The notes: a model not told the origin generated them from the letters alone. 64,000 bases of DNA from Ancylostoma caninum (GCA_037903475.1 JBAJFG010000180.1:124001-188000); one strand, 5' to 3'; shown: positions 36,190 to 46,906, numbered from the stretch's first letter. Program-made: numbers and translations.

Positions 36190-36733
36190 TTGTGCATTCC
36201 GTTTATTTCAGATAGGGTAAGTGATGCTGTAAAACAATGTCTTATCCGGGCTCAGTTGCAAGATGACGTCGTTTAAGTTAACATCCCTAACGACAACATC
36301 AAAAGACAATTGGTCCGGAATAGACTGTATGACAGAAATTGTCTAACCGAGCGATGGATGCGTTACTTGCCCCTACGGTCAAAGCGGAGATTGTGCTAAA
36401 ACAGGAGTTGTCTACCAAATTGAATGCCTGATCTGCCACGCGATTTACATTGGGGAGACCTGTCGACCGCTGCATGTTCGAGTAAATGAGCATTTGGCTG
36501 GGAAAAGACGGGAAAGTTTGATAATGCCGCTCGGGAGACATAGGCGGGAAGACCACAGTGGAAACGACTTTGCAATTGCGTGCACGATTCTGGCTCACGA
36601 ACCAGAAATTTCGGCTAGGAAAACGCTTGAAGCATTCTGGATTTCTGTACGCAATCCTAGAATGAATAACAGAGATGAGCATTTATCGATAACCAGTGAG
36701 CTGATGCCGTTCATACCATTGTGTGAGATATGA
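36190..36733 (+). pseudogene. Second Penelope-like copy, 5'-truncated endonuclease end
   Basis: Plus-strand copy of the element end at 28.0-28.5 kb, inverted relative to it and almost identical. It begins at 'attccgtttatttcagatag' and so keeps only the RT-endonuclease linker and the GIY-YIG domain. 5' truncation is the usual outcome of target-primed reverse transcription. It keeps the 20 bases missing from the first copy but has its own damage: a TAA in the linker ('gtttaag' near 36270) and a 4-bp GATG duplication near 36355 that shifts the cysteine cluster out of frame. Similarity to copy 1 stops at 'agtgagctgatg'; the frame then ends within 30 bp. Confidence 0.85.
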
Positions 36734-36743
36734 GATATATATA

Positions 36744-37285
36744 CAGGGGGGGGGCCATAAGTTATTGTACAACGTTTGCTGGCCCATTTCTCCGCAGTAG
36801 TAAAATATTTTTTGCCGCACTAGGCACTGTTTAATAGAGCTGGATTTGCTCTATCTTTTGATCACAAAAACCTCCTGGATACTTCCAAGATAACGAAAAA
36901 AGTTTATCGGAAACATTCATTGCAGACTTTCGGTGCCGCAAAATGCACTAACTCTGCCCGCAATTTCCGAGCAAAACAGCCACAAAAACAGTTTGATATT
37001 TTTAGAAAGAGCATTCTTTGCTCTTTAAGATGCATCTAAGCAGTACACCCCACTTTAGAGATTTGGTGGATTTTTCGTAAAAAATTTCCACATCAACCCG
37101 CTTTTTTCAAAAACCTGTTCTAAGTCCAACTGCTCCAAAGCAAAACTCTCCCGGGAAACCGGGTTTTAACTGTAAGATACTTTGATCCCTGCTCTATTCG
37201 GCAGCGAAAAGAGCAGGATAATCCATGTGTTGCTGGTGGAGAAATAAATGAGCAAACGTTGTACAATAACTTATGGCCCCCCCTG
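36744..37285. mobile_element. TA-flanked MITE, twin copy 1 (542 bp)
   Basis: Ends CAGGGGGGGGGCCATAAG and CTTATGGCCCCCCCTG are inverted repeats that extend through 'ttattgtacaacgtttgct' on one side and 'agcaaacgttgtacaataa' on the other, about 35 bp. TA dinucleotides flank it (36742-36743, 37286-37287). No coding capacity. The ends and TA target fit a Tc1/mariner-superfamily MITE. Confidence 0.8.
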
Positions 37286-37291
37286 TATATA

Positions 37292-37830
37292 CAGGGGGGG
37301 CCATAAGTTATTGTACAACGTTTGCTGGCCCATTTCTCCGCAGTAGTAAAATATTTTTTGCCGCACTAGGCACTGTTTAATAGAGCTGGATTTGCTCTAT
37401 CTTTTGATCACAAAAACCTCCTGGATACTTCCAAGATAACGAAAAAAGTTTATCGGAAACATTCATTGCAGACTTTCGGTGCCGCAAAATGCACTAACTC
37501 TGCCCGCAATTTCCGAGCAAAACAGCCACAAAAACAGTTTGATATTTTTAGAAAGAGCATTCTTTGCTCTTTAAGATGCATCTAAGCAGTACACCCCACT
37601 TTAGAGATTTGGTGGATTTTTCGTAAAAAATTTCCACATCAACCCGCTTTTTTCAAAAACCTGTTCTAAGTCCAACTGCTCCAAAGCAAAACTCTCCCGG
37701 GAAACCGGGTTTTAACTGTAAGATACTTTGATCCTGCTCTATTCGGCAGCGAAAAGAGCAGGATAATCCATGTGTTGCTGGTGGAGAAATAAATGAGCAA
37801 ACGTTGTACAATAACTTATGGCCCCCCCTG
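37292..37830. mobile_element. TA-flanked MITE, twin copy 2 (539 bp)
   Basis: Identical to twin copy 1 as far as I can compare, apart from two fewer G in the left G run and one fewer C near 37732 ('gatcctgc' against 'gatccctgc'). It lies in the same orientation, separated only by TATATA (37286-37291). Confidence 0.8.
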
Positions 37831-38115
37831 TATATATGATTGTCACCGATCAGCTCATGCACAACCGCTGAGCAACACTCAGTCGTCCGCTGGTGACCAT
37901 CGTGTATAGTAGTGTGCGGAAAAACATCCCGCATATTGGTGGAGCACCGGGTGAGTTTCCTCTTTACAGTCGGTACTCATGGTTATCTGCCCGGAATGAG
38001 TTGAATGTGCAGGTCAGAGAAGGTGTTTGATGGGTTAGAGCGCAGATTCAAAGAAGTTGATCTACTTTCAGGCCTTAAAAACGACTTTCTGTCGAAACGT
38101 CGGCCAATAAAGGTG
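37831..38115 (+). other. Possible 3' tail of the second Penelope-like copy
   Basis: If the twin MITEs jumped into a TATATA tract just after the endonuclease frame, this is the continuation of the element's 3' untranslated region. It ends with 'gtcgaaacgtcggcc' and 'aataaaggtg', in which AATAAA is a polyadenylation-type signal. This is inference; the first copy's downstream sequence does not align with it. Confidence 0.3.
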
Positions 38116-38229
38116 TTCCTATAACAACCTGTATGGCAGAAAAAACATTGAAGATATCAATAGTTCGAGAAAATGCCCAGGTTTTATGATAAGAGGACAT
38201 GAAATTTAATAGAAAAATACGAAAACATT

Positions 38230-38960
38230 TTTTTGTCCGAAATTTTTTTTGCAGAGGAACACCAACCGAAGCTGCACTCAACAACTTATTTTGCCGGTAC
38301 GGTATCTTGTTACAATGGACTGTGCGTTGTTAGGGTTGAGCATTCAGATTGTGAGAAGAGCTACGCAATTCGGCTGGATGTTTCCAAGTCCTTTTGTACC
38401 AGTCCTTGATGGTAACCTTTCAGATTTCGTACTGGACGCCATTGGGCTCGGTGGCGAAGTTTTGCTGTTAACAGCCACGAACCATGGAGAACAAGCTTAC
38501 TTGGTGCGGTTTTCCCTAATATTATGATGATGCATTTTAATGTGGATACCATCTTTCAGGTTTTGGATTGAATTAGGAGGAAACGATGCTGATCGAGAAA
38601 ACTTGTCTAACACACTCTGTGGTGCGCGCACGGATTGATCAGCACTAGCAAGGGTGGCGATAGGGAGGGCATTGTGAGTCTGACACTTCAATTTTTTCTT
38701 GTTCCTCTCATTTCTACCATCTAACAACTTACTTGCTTATAAAATATCGTCTATTTATTTAGAAACTTTTCAGAGCCGGCGTTCGTGCATTCACTTACAA
38801 GACTCCCTATCAACCTTTAGTTCCTTCGCATGTGAGTTTTTTTTTCAGCTGACTACTCTCCCCTCATCATTTCCTGAGTGCTATTTATTTTCAGAAGCGC
38901 AAGATGTTTACGCAGAACATCTGACAGTGGCACGATCATGTCCGACGGCTAGGCCTGTAA
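38230..38960 (+). other. Exon-like sequence, no family recognised
   Basis: Two stretches look coding. One follows 'tttttttgcag' at 38254 and reads about 50 open codons with five cysteines ('VSCYNGLCVVRVEHSDCEKS' within it). The other reads 'LTTLPSSFPECYLFSEAQDV' and on to 'CPTARP' just before a good donor, 'gtaagt', at 38957. They are not linked by a convincing intron chain. They may be exons of a host gene, or of a dead one. Confidence 0.25.
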
Positions 38961-39060
38961 GTAAAGGTTCCCACTTTCATATACCTCGGTTAATCTTTTC
39001 TATATTAGTTGTTTTGTTGGTCCTGATTCTCAATGATTGATTTAGTTTTTAATGATTGTT

Positions 39061-39485
39061 GATCTCCTCTATAATGTGCCCTTGAGGTTTTTAGGACCCC
39101 CTTAAGGTTTTTAGGTGGAACCCTCTACTGTCCCACGTTTCGGCGCACTGGCCGTCTTGGCCTACAACGGGGTTGAACTTGAATAGCTTGAAGTCTGGCA
39201 CTGCACCACTCAGTACTGGCTTCTCTATATCACTCATAGTAGCGTACGCAGAAACACCACTGTACTCAACACTAATCCACGGCTAATCCCACCGAAAGTG
39301 AACACTGCACACGTCTGCCGAGGAAAAGAACGAACGAGACGCTACTGTCATGTATATGCTTGCGGTCTAGACTTTAGGTTGTTCAAGTTCAACCTCGTTT
39401 CAGGCAAAGACTGCGAGAGTGCCGAAACATAAGGCAGTGGAGGGTTCCACCTAAAAACCTCGAGGGGGTGCACATTATAGAGATC
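39061..39485. mobile_element. 425-bp TIR element
   Basis: Left end 'ctctataatgtgcccttgag' and right end (reverse complement) 'tctctataatgtgcaccccc' form an inverted repeat that continues with 'gaggtttttaggtggaaccc' and 'ttcggc.ct', about 70-80 bp in all. The left arm has an extra internal copy of 'aaggtttttagg'. The target is probably TA/TATA, but the flanks are too similar to place the edge exactly. Non-coding. Confidence 0.65.
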
Positions 39486-39738
39486 TAGGCCTCCGCTGTG
39501 GTGTTTTCATTGGCACCTTTCTGTTATTGCGTTGATGTTCGGTATGTTTTTGTTTTGTTGAAGGTCATAGATTTATTTGATGTTTTCTGGTGTCTTTCGC
39601 CTCCGTGCCATGCATTGATTATCAGTTTACCGTTTATTGCTTCTTCCTTCTCTGTCTTGCTGTTGTTAAAAATCTATAATAAATGTTATCTCCAGTGATG
39701 TTCGGAAGCTATTGCGATCGTAGGGTTATCAATGGCTT
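39486..39738. other. Unassigned short stretch
   Basis: T-rich sequence. No feature recognised. Confidence 0.4.
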
Positions 39739-39870
39739 CGGGACAAAATGCAGTCTCCCGAGCTGACCACGGTGACGTCATCATCGGGACAAAATGCGGT
39801 CTCCCGAAGCTGCTGCGATGACGCCATCACCAGGACAAAATGCGGTGTCCCTCCCGAGTATGCGGGACAA
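39739..39870. repeat. 46-bp tandem repeat, about 2.8 copies
   Basis: 'gggacaaaatgcggtctccc' recurs at 39740, 39786 and 39832 (period 46), followed by a broken fourth 'cgggacaaact'. The first unit carries the palindrome TGACGTCA (39773-39780), which is eroded in the second unit. Confidence 0.75.
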
Positions 39871-41240
39871 ACTCCGTGGCTTCAGACAACAGCTAAGCGC
39901 GACTTACGATTGCCAACTGGGAGGAATTTTTTTTCTAATCGCCACATGTCAAGTGGAATTTCTAATACAAAAGACAGGCCTTGAAGGGAACCGATCACTT
40001 GACCAAATTCCTATGGATGGGCAGCACTACCTCTGCACCACGTTGCACCTGTTTTTGGCAGGTGGATGCTAACAGCCGTAAACTACAGTCCGTGAGTGAG
40101 CCGTTGCAAAACACCTGGACGTCGTGTGAAATGAACCCCTAGCATCTACGTGGAATTGTGCACACATTCCATTGCGCCATGGTAGTTGTAGGGCCTATCC
40201 GCGCAAGGAATTGGCACCTACAACATGAAATCGATTATGAATTTCTGAAAAATGTGTGACTTTTCGCACATTTCGCCCTTTATCCATGCGATTCCCTGGT
40301 GAGTTTGCCTGAAGATACTCATCAAGTCTCCTAAACCGGCTCTCCAAGAATGGCTCGTTTTCGGATCTCACGTAGGATCGTGAATACTCCTTCCTCTCAG
40401 CCGTTGCAAGCAGAACTGGGACCATGCTCAGAACGTTGCAAGCAGAACTGGGACCATGATTCCACGTTGAGCAAGCCCCTTGACCACTACGCCATTGCCA
40501 ATACTCTGTGTGTGATTAATGGTTTCCGATCGAGAATGTAGTGTGGTAATGATCTTATTTGCATTTCCTGTACTTCCTCATGAATGAAGGGCAGGATGTG
40601 GATATATGCGCTCGCAGCGCGGTTGTGACGGCGAAATTGCCAGCGAACGGCAGCAAAGCATACGCCTGGGTTGCTGTCAATTTCGCAAGGTGTCTGCGTC
40701 TCGCTTCTCGGCCGGTGTGTCTGAACTGAGACACTGCCTTTAATGCTCGGCTCAATTGCATAAGTGCTTATTGTTAACTTTTCCTAGTAATGGTTTCAGT
40801 TGGCCGGAGCAGTTCATGCTACATCTCTCAGACTTGATCCCAGTATGTCGCGGGAAGTCCGCGACTCTTTACAATGTTTTTCCTAGAAAGAATTTCTAGG
40901 GAAAGACTGTAAGGGGGCGAGGTTAGACATATCGACGCAGCGCCTCATTTTTTCTATCTGCTTTTAGCCTGCTCAACCTTTTCTTTTCTGAGTTCTGTTA
41001 TATCGTTTTTCACTGCCATATATTGCTAATGAAAAGTTACATGTTTTCGTGTATTGTTCGTACATTTATTTTCAAGGTATTTGCTGAGTTTAATTACCCA
41101 AGCTTGAGGGCCGGGGAATGCACAGTATTAGCTTCTTGCCATACGTATTCGGTCCGGCCATCGAAGTGGATGCATGGTTGGGTTTACCACAAGACTACCT
41201 TTGCTTTGCGTTGTCATACTTTTCGTCCGACGTGCACCAA
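39871..41240. other. Unassigned stretch left of the BEL/Pao element
   Basis: No gene recognised. A 32-bp unit 'gttgcaagcagaactgggac' is duplicated in tandem at 40403 and 40435. 'gagacactgcctttaatgct' at 40731 looks like one end of a TTAA-type repeat. Immediately before the LTR, 41233-41240 reads TGCACCAA, the same octamer as in the element's internal primer-binding region. Confidence 0.4.
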
Positions 41241-41524
41241 TGTAGACAAGCATTGTAGACGATTTATCACCTCAAACTTTGGTAATTAAACCCTAATAGG
41301 AAGCAAAGCAAAGCAACGAGACACAAAAATCATAAAATGAAAACAAAAAAAAACAGAAAAACTGAGTTTGTGGTTGAGGCATCTACTTATATAGCAGTAA
41401 ATAAAGTGTGAAGGGCTTCGGCATCCGATAAAGAGCAAGATAGCCTCGATCTTCTCACAACAACTCAGGTGATTAAGTTGAAATCATCATAGAGATCGTG
41501 CCTTCATTGAAATCGATTTCTATA
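41241..41524 (-). repeat. 3' LTR of the BEL/Pao element
   Basis: 284 bp. Starts TGTAGACAAG on the plus strand and ends 'atcgatttctata'. Aligns end to end with 50782-51060, with extra bases in a 'gcaaagcaaagcaa' stretch and an A run. The final codons of the extra ORF (to 41504) lie inside it. Confidence 0.85.
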
Positions 41525-42830
41525 CTTCCGGCCTTCTGCAGCGGGGCTGCGGTATTGCTTCCCTGGTGAGCGATTTCTTGAGTCCGGCGGACGTCGACTT
41601 CCTGACGGGCTAGAACCGGAGCGATGGGTAGGTCTTTTTGTCCATTCGTACAGCTCCAGCTTCAGGTCTCGCTCTTTCCTTTTGAGATATTTTTCTCTTT
41701 CTAAAAGCCCAAACTTTTGCTCCATCAATTCGTCCAAGCGCCCATGACTGTGAGGATGATAGGCATTTCTTCTCCTCTCCATTTCGATCTTATGGGAAGT
41801 GAGGAGATCTCGTGTTTGATCTTTGTGATCTCTCTCGAGACTTCTGCAATCGTGTCTCTGATCCGGCGATCCCCCCGTATTTCTTCGCGCAGAAGATCGG
41901 TTCGTATGATTTTGTCCTTGGGACCCTCCCGGCCTGCACGTTCTGGGACGGGGACGTGTTGATCACCAGACTCTTCGGAAATGTGTCGATGCTCCGATGC
42001 GCTCTGCATGGTGGGGATGGGTTTCTTGACGGATGCGTCAGTTGTGGTGCTGCTTGAGTCACTTAGCCTCATCGATTTTTGTCCTTATGTCCTTCAGGAT
42101 CGTCTCGGGTATCGTCTGTTCGATTGTTTCCAGCCTCATGGTGATGTCATTCTGCATAGTCGTCATCTTGTGGTCCAGTGCTTGTGCACCATCGCTGACT
42201 GGAGGTTGCCTTGCTGAATGTCCGTTCGCACATTGCGGATCTCGTGCTCGACGTCATCAACGCGAATAACTATGGCAAGTTTCGCTGCATCGATCGTTTC
42301 CTGAATGTTTGTGGTAAAGGTCCCAGCTTCAGTGGCAAAACGGGATCGAATCCATTCCAGTGTTGGTGTCTCGGTGTGCTACGTTTTTCGACGAACTGGT
42401 GATGCTGACGAGAGATTCCTCCAGGGTTTCGATCCTTTTCAGCAGCTGATTGTAGGTACTATCCTGGGCACTTGTTGTAGTCGCTTCTTTTTGCTGTAGA
42501 GCTTCCAACTGCGTTTGGGCACTCTTGAAGAGAGCTGAGCCACCGCTGCAGAAGTCTCTCCAGATGAAGAGTTGGGAGGCAGTCGCTGCTGACCGCACTT
42601 CGGGTACCTGATGATGCTTCGACTGCTTCACTCTAATAGGTGGTGCCCTGGTGGATGCTGGGGGATACCGAACGAGTGTCCGAAAGACGACGTTTTTTGG
42701 AGTTACCGTCAGCCTTGGTTGAAGTCGGTGAGCGTGTCGGAGCGGTTGCCGTCGTATGCGAGGGAGCCTTCACAGTACTCGTTCTGCTCGCTGGCTTGGA
42801 TGTTTGGAGCTTGTCACTTGCTGCTGACAT
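41504..42830 (-). pseudogene. Extra 3' ORF of the BEL/Pao element: coiled-coil, basic/RS-rich, broken
   Basis: Between Env and the 3' LTR the minus strand keeps protein-like sequence for about 1.3 kb, roughly 400 codons. An ATG at 42830 opens a Ser/Thr/Lys-rich segment with a nuclear-signal-like 'KKRR' (near 42690). Next come long amphipathic heptad-like helices ('TQLEALQQKEATTTSAQD', 'QLLKRIETLEESLVSITS', then 'MQNDITMRLETIEQTIPE' and 'REKYLKRKERDLKLELYE'). The tail is rich in Arg-Ser-Pro and stops at 41504, inside the LTR. At least three frame breaks lie near 42635, 42330 and 41830. No known retroelement product was recognised; a second coat-like, RNA-binding or regulatory protein are all possible. 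The sequence itself shows only a coiled coil with basic ends. Confidence 0.55.
41525..41541 (-). other. Probable polypurine tract
   Basis: The minus strand reads 'ctgcagaaggccggaag' directly before the 3' LTR, in the position where plus-strand synthesis is primed. Confidence 0.5.
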
Positions 42831-42989
42831 GGCGTCGGGATCTAGGGAACATCTCATAGTTATGCTAATAAGTTCAACTACTGAAATAGGCAGCAGAAAC
42901 GAAACGTATACAGGACAAATATAGCTATGACAGTATACTTCAGAAGAAGAGAGGGTGTTTACAACTGTTTGGCATGTTCCAGGTCCGTT

Positions 42990-45177
42990 GGGCTCTGATA
43001 TTTGCTCCGTGACATGCACTGTCGGAAAATCCAAGTTTCTACATGTACGCAGGTGCTCATCGTATACCAGATGGTAGCGAGGATCAATCGTATTATCCCC
43101 CAGACGACTCTCACGCCGCATATCTACAAGAAAAATCTCCCACAGCGAGTGCTTCTAGCAGTAATATAGCTGCGATGAGGAGTTGCTTGTGTCCAGATAT
43201 CAAGGTTTTCATGATATGTCCAAAATCGGGGACTCGCTGTAAACCGAGCTTTCTCCTTCGATCACGTTCCTGACGGAGCCGTGTATTGTGTGCATCCATT
43301 TCAAGATTCCTGTCATTTCGAAGGTAGTGCTTGTGGTGCCACAGGTCACCGAGCAGTGCATACGCACTCTAGCTTGTTTTCTGCTGAACCGGATGTGCGA
43401 TTTTTCCGCTTCTGAGCCACAGGGGGCAGTGAAATAGTTGCCATCGCAGTGGATCGCAGCTTTCGTGGGGCTTCTGCTACTGCATATCACCTCCGCGGTT
43501 GCACCTTGAGTGCAGTAGTAACATCCAAAGGCGATAGTGTTGGGTATTGTGCAGAGCAAATCGGAGACCTCTTTGACTGTGATGTCCACATCTCCTTTGA
43601 TAGTCACAAGAATCTCTGCAGTGACAAGCGGGGGTTGGCTTGTGCTTCGAACGTGACCCACGGCCGGTGAACCGGTAGCCGATTCTCAATCTGGTTATGG
43701 AAAACTGACTCGACGTCTGTCTCCACATTCGCACCGTATTCGATTTTCTGCGGGCTGACAGTTGCAAGGTGGGGCCACTTCACAATCGAGGGTCTGGGCT
43801 TGTTGAATCGAGTCACATTTGAGGGATAGTGTCCCTGCTTTTTCCCACAACGCTATCTCTATTCCACTGGAGATGAAGAAGGTGTGTAAGTCGGGTGTGG
43901 GTGGTACCGTAACGGAGCTTAATGTAATCTTCAGGCGTCCATGTCGCACCGGTACTGTCGGTTGAAGGTGTAAAGTAGATAGAGTCTTGGTTCCGTTGCT
44001 GTACTCCGACTGGACCTCCACTTGCACGCTCTCGCGCCACGTGGTACAACGGAAGATTTCATAGACATCTTCATCTAGTGGAACTCTGTACAATCTGTAG
44101 AAAAGGCAGCCGCTAGCTCAGGTAGAAGCAGCCACACCCTGGGCCGCCACAACTTTCTACGCAGTGTGTCGTGCCAGGGTACAGGTTTCCCATTTCCAGC
44201 TCCGGAATCAGGGAATTAGTGTTCACCTCTTCACACTTTCCTCCCGTACAGCTACCTGAATGCGGACACCTCTTCGAGTCAACTACTCTTTGCACCGTGT
44301 TTCTCGTGTATGCCCATGTGTCCTTTTCGCAGGTAAGACGGAGTCCCTGCTATAAGAATTTGTACTGCATCAGCGTAGTGTTGTTTTTGGTGACTCTTAT
44401 GCAGGCTTCTTGACTGTAGGTGTTGAGCTTCAGGATATCTGTTACATCGATGAAGCATTTCCCTCTGTGCGGAAAGGTCTGTGAGCACACTTTTGTCTTC
44501 ATTGCAAAGATATCCACATCCTGACAAGATTCAGTGTTCATGAGTACTGATGCGATGCATATGATAAGGAGAGGGGCGCTAGAAACTCTACTACTTCATC
44601 CTTTCTGTCTCGATTTTGTCTCCATCTCCGAAGGAATATCCTGTAGATGAACTTCAGAAATCGGAGAAATAGGGAAAGTCCAGCTACCGTGAGGCGAGCC
44701 ATCACTCTACACGGTTTTCTTAAGGTCAACGGTACATAGCAGAAGATAGCTATAGCGACATACAGCAATGTCATCCAAACGAGAAGAGCTGCATTTGGGT
44801 TACATTCAGGATTAAACGCGTTCGCGATGCAGAACCAGCATTGTACATTTTCACAGAATTGGACAGACAATTGTGACTACTCCGATCGTTGTCCCTCGAA
44901 GAATTTTTCACTGCACTGTGTGGTCATGCAATGTGACTTCTGTTGGGAAGAATAAGGTGTCATTCGGTGGTGGTTGCTTTCATTTGACACAATATCCTTC
45001 CGTGCAAACTTCATATTGCGAAGCTGATTCGCTGACAATTCTCACTCCTCCTTTGACGCAGGTGAGAAATTCTTGGTGCTCATCCGAGACGGATGATGCG
45101 AGCGTGGTATGAAAGAGGAAAAGTAGCGCTAGAACGGTGCAGAGTGTTAGCGTTGCTCGACTGCTAATCCAGGTCAT
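42990..45177 (-). pseudogene. Env-like glycoprotein (phlebovirus Gn/Gc type) of the BEL/Pao element, broken
   Basis: The ATG at 45177 starts a hydrophobic signal-like segment ('LTLCTVLALLFLF'). A short Cys-containing ectodomain follows. A strongly hydrophobic region with basic end ('LLVWMTLLYVAIAIFCYV', 44780-44730 region; 'RRWRQNRDRK' after it) would end a Gn-like part. A second signal-like stretch then leads to a Cys-rich Gc-like part with a 'CGGPGCGCFY' loop (near 44115-44145), a 'CNCQPAENRIRCEC' cluster near 43730-43770, and a final hydrophobic segment near 43150-43210. This layout and the Cys clusters fit the class II fusion proteins of phleboviruses, known from env-bearing nematode BEL/Pao elements. 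Several frameshifts and stops break it; no functional protein is encoded. Confidence 0.7.
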
Positions 45178-45232
45178 CGTGCTTCTTTCATCGCGTTGTA
45201 CGTTATAATCCACTCGAGGACGCTTCCGAAGA

Positions 45233-45700
45233 TCATAGCATCTCGAATGTGGAGTGCGCTTGGTAGGTGTTATGGCGCTGTCTTCTTGGATCCGATTTGG
45301 GCTGAGGTCCTTGTGTGGACCTCTCAATTTCTAGTGGGACGAGAAGGTTGAATGCTCTCCTGAGCACGTGACCATTGGGGAGAGTCATTTCAGCTTCACG
45401 TATCGCATTGTCTCTGCTTGTTTTCAAGGCTGAAATGCGGCCCATTCGCCAAGTTTTCCTTGGTTGGTCCTCATCGACGAGCAACACAACAGTGCCTATC
45501 GGCGGTATGGAAATCCCTGAGCGTTTGTCTGTCATGTGCCACTTGTGCACCTCTCGAAGACTGGTAAGATATTCTTTCTGCCACCTAGCCCAGAATTTCT
45601 CGCTCAACTTGTGTGTAGCGTTCAGAGCATTTATCACTTGTTGTCGTGTACGTAACTGCGCCTGCTCTTCCGGTGCTATGTAGTCAGGATCGTTTCCACT
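45233..45700 (-). pseudogene. C-terminal DUF5641-like domain of BEL/Pao Pol
   Basis: Frame 45637-45233 carries 'WARWQKEYLTSLREVH', 'GTVVLLVDEDQPRKTWRMGR' and 'LPNGHVLRRAFNLLVPLE', the standard pattern of the domain that follows integrase in BEL/Pao polyproteins. Its upstream part ('YPFDALGESG..PDYIAPEEQ') lies in continuing sequence to about 45745, beyond a frame change. Confidence 0.8.
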
Positions 45701-45760
45701 TTCCCCCAGCGCGTCAAAGGGGTATGTGGTTTCTATATCCCTGGTGAGGACGTGAGGACT

Positions 45761-46659
45761 TCACGTCGTCGTAGAGTGAGCCCTGATTCGTAAGGGTCGA
45801 CAATTTTGGCATCCCTCAATTTCGACTAGAAGAGTCTCCAACTCTTCTTTTGTCAGGACTCGACTACCGATGGTTTTGTAGAGTGAGTGTTTTATCGATT
45901 TGATTAATCTTTCATAGAACGCCCCCTGCCACGGGGCGTATGGAGTGATGGTAGTCCACTTAATTCCTCTACGGGCCATCGTGCCTCTGAAATCCTTTTC
46001 GTTTGTGATTGAGAGAACTGCCTGCTTCAGAATTTGGTCTGCTAGTAGAAATGACGGTCCCTTATCTGATGTGATCGTAGCTGGCACGCCTCTCCGAGCG
46101 AAGAATCTTCGCAGTGCCATGAGAAGCATCTCAGTGGACATTTCATGAACAACTTCAATGTGAAGCAGACGGGTAGTCATACAAGTCAGGATGATGTCAT
46201 ACGCCTTCTGGCATTTTTGTCCTCGCTTTGTTGTCAGGGGACCGAAGTAGTCAATGGCACTATGTTCGAAGGGCTTCGCTCTGATCACTCTTTCGGGAGG
46301 TAGAGGTCCCATTGCCAGATAGGAAAAGGGGAGACGATTGAATCTCTGACAAGCGATGCATTTTCGTAGTGTCGCTTGTACCTGCTGCCGTAGATGTGGA
46401 ATCCAGAATCTTTCTCGAACTGTGGCTATCGTATGTGAAGTACCCCGATGGAGTGGTGAGCTTCTTCTATGATACCGGCAGCCAGAGAGGTTTTGGCAGG
46501 GATGAATAGGGGTTTCCTGGTAAGCTCCGGTATTTGGACATTGTCCATTCGCCCACAGCAGAAAAGACCCTGTACATCGTGTTGGAGGTTAAGGTTTTTT
46601 ATTGATCTCTGCATCTGTGACGTGACATGGACCGCCTGATGGTTTTTTACGATGACCAT
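45761..46659 (-). pseudogene. Integrase of the BEL/Pao element, two frames
   Basis: Joins cDNA to the genome. The N-terminal part (46659-46426) ends in the zinc-binding 'EEAHHSIGVLH' pattern. The core (46312-45761) has 'HSAIDYFGPL' (first catalytic Asp), 'TITSDKGPSF' (second Asp) and 'PWQGAFYERLIKSIKH' (catalytic Glu). A frameshift near 46420 parts the zinc domain from its CxxC pair ('CIACQRF', near 46345-46365) and core. The core is followed by a further frame change near 45770. Confidence 0.85.
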
Positions 46660-46906
46660 AAGGGCTGCTCTCCTTTCTTCGCGGTCACGTATTCCATTTC
46701 CTTTTGCACATCAAGTCCTGGTATGTTCGACTGGAGTCTTGCAGGGAGCTGTGGAGATATCCTAGCGCAAAGATGTCGAAGGAAACGTAGTAGCAAAGCT
46801 ACAGCGGTCTGTGCAGCAGACAGAGAGGTGTATCGACGCCAGTCGATGAGTTTATCACATCATGAAGCCTGTGATGTAGCAGCAGCACAGACTTATGTTT
46901 CCATGG

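Noticed and set aside
38060..38110. Hammerhead-like 'cgactttctgtcgaaacg' in the presumed Penelope tail
   Set aside because: A stem II and GAAA are visible, but CUGANGA is absent before the stem (it reads CCTTAAAA). At best a decayed motif.
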